Source: Eubacteriales bacterium
GTDB taxonomy: Bacteria; Bacillota; Clostridia; Lachnospirales; Lachnospiraceae
DNA length: 32,465 nucleotides
Direction: 5' to 3'
Assembly (NCBI GenBank): GCA_030524715.1
Contig: JAUNGB010000062.1
Span: 1 to 32,465, forward strand
Shown here: in pieces, positions 30,505-32,465 of the stretch
How positions within the stretch are numbered: position 1 is the first letter of the stretch
How the letters are laid out: every line of letters starts with the position of its first letter
The notes under the pieces: generated by a model
What the model was told of the DNA's origin: nothing
Databases searched by the model: none
The model's input: only the letters and a program-made list of their open reading frames with translations
Position numbers and translations under genes: made by a program

Positions 30505-31551
30505 ATGAAAATTCAGACTTTGGATGCAAATTTAAGACAATTTACAAATGAAGAACAACGCTACCTTTCAGGCGATTATTTTCAATATGATTCCATTCCT
30601 GCATCAGGCTATTACCATGATGAACCGTATCTCCTGTTTGACGTAGCTACCTCACGCAATATTGGCGACCAAAATGATGTCTTTCTGCTAAGTAATTATG
30701 AGAATCTGGCTATTATAAAACAGTCACGCTTTCAGAAAGTTCCCTTTCATATCCATCCATGGGTCGAACTAAATTATATGTATTCAGGAGAATGTATACT
30801 GAAAATCAAAGACACCGTACATGTATTAAAAGAAGGTCAAATGAGTCTTATAGATATGAACTGTCCGCATTCGCTTTCTGAATGCAGGGAGAATGATATA
30901 CTGATTAATTTTATTATTAGCAAAGAATACCTTGACAGCAATTTTTTTAATCGTCTTGCCAAAGATAATTTTCTAACCAATTTTTTCATTGATACGCTTA
31001 ATTCGAAAAAAAGCCATGATAATTTTATAATTTTTCATTCAGAAAACAACTCCAAACTTTCTATATACATCAAGCAGTTTCTTTGTGAATATTATGATAA
31101 TTCAATTGCCTCCAATAATATCCTGGACTGCCTCATGACATTAATTCTCTGTGAACTGATTAATACTTTTGAAAACGATTTATCATATAAGCGACAGAAT
31201 TCTTCCGAAAGTATAGTGATCCCAATTATCCGCTATATTGAACATAATTATAATCAGTGCACTTTAAATAGCACCGCTGAATTCTTTAACATGCACCCAA
31301 ATTATCTTTCTTCTTATCTGAAACGCCATACTGGACTATCCTACAAAGAATTAATTCAGACACAGCGTCTTCAGCAAGCAGCCAGTCTGCTGAAAACTAC
31401 ATCGTTATCTGTTTATGACATTTCATATCATGTAGGTTATTCCAATACGAGTTTCTTTTTTCAGAAATTTAAAGAAAAGTATGGGTGTACACCGAAGGAA
31501 TACAGGAAAAATCCTTTATCCCTCCGTCCTATTCATAATCAGAGGACTTAA
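30505..31551 (+). CDS. AraC-family transcriptional regulator of the GH106/GPH/GH3 operon
   Basis: A 348-residue regulator with complete sensor domain. The cupin region has FHIHPWVELNYMYSGECIL and VLKEGQMSLIDMNCPHSLSE; the C-terminal AraC domain (about 238-338) shows CTLNSTAEFFNMHPNYLSSY, then SVYDISYHVGYSNTSFFFQK and the end KEKYGCTPKEYRKN. AAAGGAG precedes the ATG. It is divergent from the GH106-like gene, the standard place for a sugar-responsive activator of the operon. Compared with the AraC at 11044 it is about 55 residues longer, all in the N-terminal sensor, which supports the idea that the other has lost that part. Its base composition is clearly more AT-rich than the redox island. 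Confidence 0.92.
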   Translation: MKIQTLDANLRQFTNEEQRYLSGDYFQYDSIPASGYYHDEPYLLFDVATSRNIGDQNDVFLLSNYENLAIIKQSRFQKVPFHIHPWVELNYMYSGECILKIKDTVHVLKEGQMSLIDMNCPHSLSECRENDILINFIISKEYLDSNFFNRLAKDNFLTNFFIDTLNSKKSHDNFIIFHSENNSKLSIYIKQFLCEYYDNSIASNNILDCLMTLILCELINTFENDLSYKRQNSSESIVIPIIRYIEHNYNQCTLNSTAEFFNMHPNYLSSYLKRHTGLSYKELIQTQRLQQAASLLKTTSLSVYDISYHVGYSNTSFFFQKFKEKYGCTPKEYRKNPLSLRPIHNQRT

Positions 31552-31552
31552 T

Positions 31553-32020
31553 CTATCGCCCATTGATCAAATCAATGTTCCGTCGGAACGCTCTCTGAAT
31601 CTCTTTCGCGTTTTCCGGCGTATTTTCAAAGGGAACTAGTTGGAATTTCATATCCGGCAGGTATGGATGAATCTGCGGCCACAGGTCAATCAAAATTTGC
31701 CCCGGAATCATAGGCGAGGTGCCGATTTTCAGAATATGGCCGTTCTTTTCCGCTGCCGTTTTTGCCCGTTCTACCGAGCCTTTGAAATATTGAAGAAGAT
31801 ATGTAGCGTCCTTGTAAAAAGATTTTCCGGCATCTGTTAATACCAGCCCGCGATGGGTACGGATGAACAACGACACTTCAAGCTCTGCTTTTACGGCATT
31901 GATCTGCTTGATAACTGCCGGAGGGGAAATATATAAATCTTCGGCGGCTTTATTAAAGCTCCCCATATCTGCCACATGAATAAATGTCTCAAGCTGTAAA
32001 TTATTCAAGACAGTCACCAT
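31553..32020 (-). pseudogene. truncated second copy of the LysR regulator (N-terminal half)
   Basis: The 155-residue frame repeats the first about 151 residues of the LysR at 23084, with few changes (Glu43 to Lys in NAVKAELE, Asp to Gly in KNGHILK, Thr to Ile in SPMIPGQI, Gly to Arg in RRNIDL), then leaves homology at NIDL and ends INGR-stop. It keeps the whole winged helix and linker helix but only part of the effector domain. The promoter and start region are retained. It ends two bases after the AraC stop, in converging direction. It could be inert or could compete for the sites of the intact LysR. Confidence 0.85.
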
Positions 32021-32105
32021 CCTTTTTTAATATAATCCAACATAGCGCACGCCTCCTTTATCCTAATCCTATTATATGCGGAGAAACGAATAGAAGCAAG
32101 TTAGT
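31568..32105 (-). repeat. direct repeat of the lysR/HTH/promoter segment (copy of 22632-23346)
   Basis: Homology starts at CAAATCAATGTT (31568; 22632 in the first copy) and ends after CAAGTTAGT (32105; near 23346). Inside, 176 bp matching 23093-23268 are missing, joining CCTTTTTT directly to AATATAATCC, so the HTH gene is reduced to a start and nine codons (MLDYIKKGW-stop). Both copies point the same way and bracket the GH3-to-AraC module. Confidence 0.85.
32071..32099 (-). promoter_or_regulatory. retained promoter of the truncated lysR copy
   Basis: TTGCTT (32099-32094) and TATAAT (32076-32071), 17-bp spacer, on the - strand, with GGAGG downstream as in the first copy. Confidence 0.6.
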
Positions 32106-32149
32106 ATCATTTTTTCCGTAAGAAGAAATAACAAATTTTTAATCGTAAA

Positions 32150-32189
32150 ACACAAAAAGGCAGAAGATGTATTTTCTACACCCTCTGCC
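32150..32189 (-). terminator. intrinsic terminator of the element gene at 32224
   Basis: GGCAGAAGATGTA (32159-32171) and TACACCCTCTGCC (32177-32189) form a 13-bp RNA stem on the - strand with two G-U pairs, followed by TTTTTGTGTTTT. It lies 35 bp past the stop codon. The stretch 32106-32149 holds nothing else. Confidence 0.85.
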
Positions 32190-32223
32190 ACCATACCTAT
32201 CTTTTTGCTTTTTCCTTATCCGC

Positions 32224-32465
32224 TCAATCCATCCCCCATTCAGGCTTTTTTACAGTATCCTTTGATGTTTGCCCCTTTTGCCCATCCTGGGCAATCCGCT
32301 CTCTGTTTCGTTCCAGCCGTTCCATAATGGATAAATTCTTTTTCTCCGATCTGCCAGTTTCTTTTTGCCCCATATTGTTTAAAATCCCGTCGATCTGGTT
32401 ATAATTTGCCTCCTCCAGTTCTTCCACTTTTGTAAGGGGATTTCTTTCCCTGCGTTCCGCCAGAT
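32224..32465 (-). CDS. C-terminal part of an integrative-element accessory protein (DUF4316/YodL-like), cut by the window edge
   Basis: The - strand frame is open to the right edge, so this is a partial gene; the visible end reads LAERRERNPLTKVEELEEAN, then YNQIDGILNNMGQKETGRSE, and ends QTSKDTVKKPEWGMD. The phrase EANYNQIDGILNN followed by a charged tail with SIMERLERNRERI is typical of the C-terminus of large accessory proteins in Firmicutes conjugative elements (YodL / DUF4316 group). A GTG at 32427 is in frame but is not taken as the start, because homology-like sequence continues upstream of it. A good terminator follows at 32150-32189. With the relaxase relic at 12730-13612, it suggests that the region between is element cargo. 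Confidence 0.6.
   Translation of the reverse strand, partial: LAERRERNPLTKVEELEEANYNQIDGILNNMGQKETGRSEKKNLSIMERLERNRERIAQDGQKGQTSKDTVKKPEWGMD

Noticed and set aside
31561-31577. Palindrome CATTGAT-CAA-ATCAATG at the left edge of the lysR repeat
   Set aside because: It arises where the repeat boundary meets flanking bases and has no counterpart in copy 1; most likely chance at the junction.
1-32465. tRNA, rRNA or CRISPR array
   Set aside because: No tRNA-like CCA/T-loop pattern, no rRNA stretch and no regularly spaced repeats were seen on either strand; a covariance scan was not possible.

Overview
The window reads as chromosome of a spore-forming, anaerobic, gut-type Firmicute, most likely a Lachnospiraceae relative. 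The basis is a dipicolinate synthase pair (dpaA-dpaB), strong GGAGG ribosome sites, GH78/GH3 sugar-scavenging genes with AraC regulators, and relics of conjugative elements of the kind common in that family. No rRNA, tRNA or CRISPR array was seen.

Region 1 (1-5460) is core-like: dpaA, dpaB and an AsnB-type amidotransferase run as one + strand operon; then, on the - strand, a YczE/YitT-type membrane protein with a long leader that can fold, and an Ogt-type DNA-repair methyltransferase. Region 2 (5460-11990) is a rhamnoside-use locus: an MFS transporter, an Fe-S aldo/keto reductase, a GH78 alpha-L-rhamnosidase and a divergent AraC regulator. A 23-bp motif (20/23 identical) lies exactly 33 bp upstream of the -10 box of both the transporter and the rhamnosidase operon and overlaps the -35 box of the regulator, so it is a good candidate operator for that regulator. 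The regulator seems to have lost the centre of its sensor domain.

Region 3 (11985-13615) is a graveyard of mobile DNA: a TnpB fragment, an orphan antitoxin with a beheaded RelE/ParE toxin, a run of three hairpins, and a stop- and frameshift-bearing relaxase fragment. Region 4 (13595-23350) is a redox island on the - strand. A LysR regulator and a small HTH protein precede two transcription units: AKR / lipoprotein flavodoxin / AKR / RibD-like reductase / Fe-alcohol dehydrogenase / cytosolic flavoprotein / AKR, and a second unit with an exported alpha/beta hydrolase lipoprotein, a DUF4405-like multi-histidine membrane protein and a winged-helix regulator. Both units start from promoters identical at 54 of 70 positions without gaps, each with the same dyad 43 bp from the -10, which ties them into one regulon. 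Exported flavodoxin, exported hydrolase, a probable haem membrane protein and cytosolic reductases under one switch suggest a membrane-spanning redox system; this is the best candidate here for an undescribed system.

Region 5 (23362-31551) is a second glycoside module: GH106-like hydrolase, GPH-family symporter, a GH3 with permuted domain order, and a divergent AraC regulator. It is bracketed by two same-direction copies of the lysR/HTH/promoter segment; the right copy is truncated and has lost 176 bp. Region 6 (32106-32465) holds the 3' end of an integrative-element accessory gene with a clear terminator. Regions 3 to 6 together look like the cargo and wreckage of one or more integrative elements.
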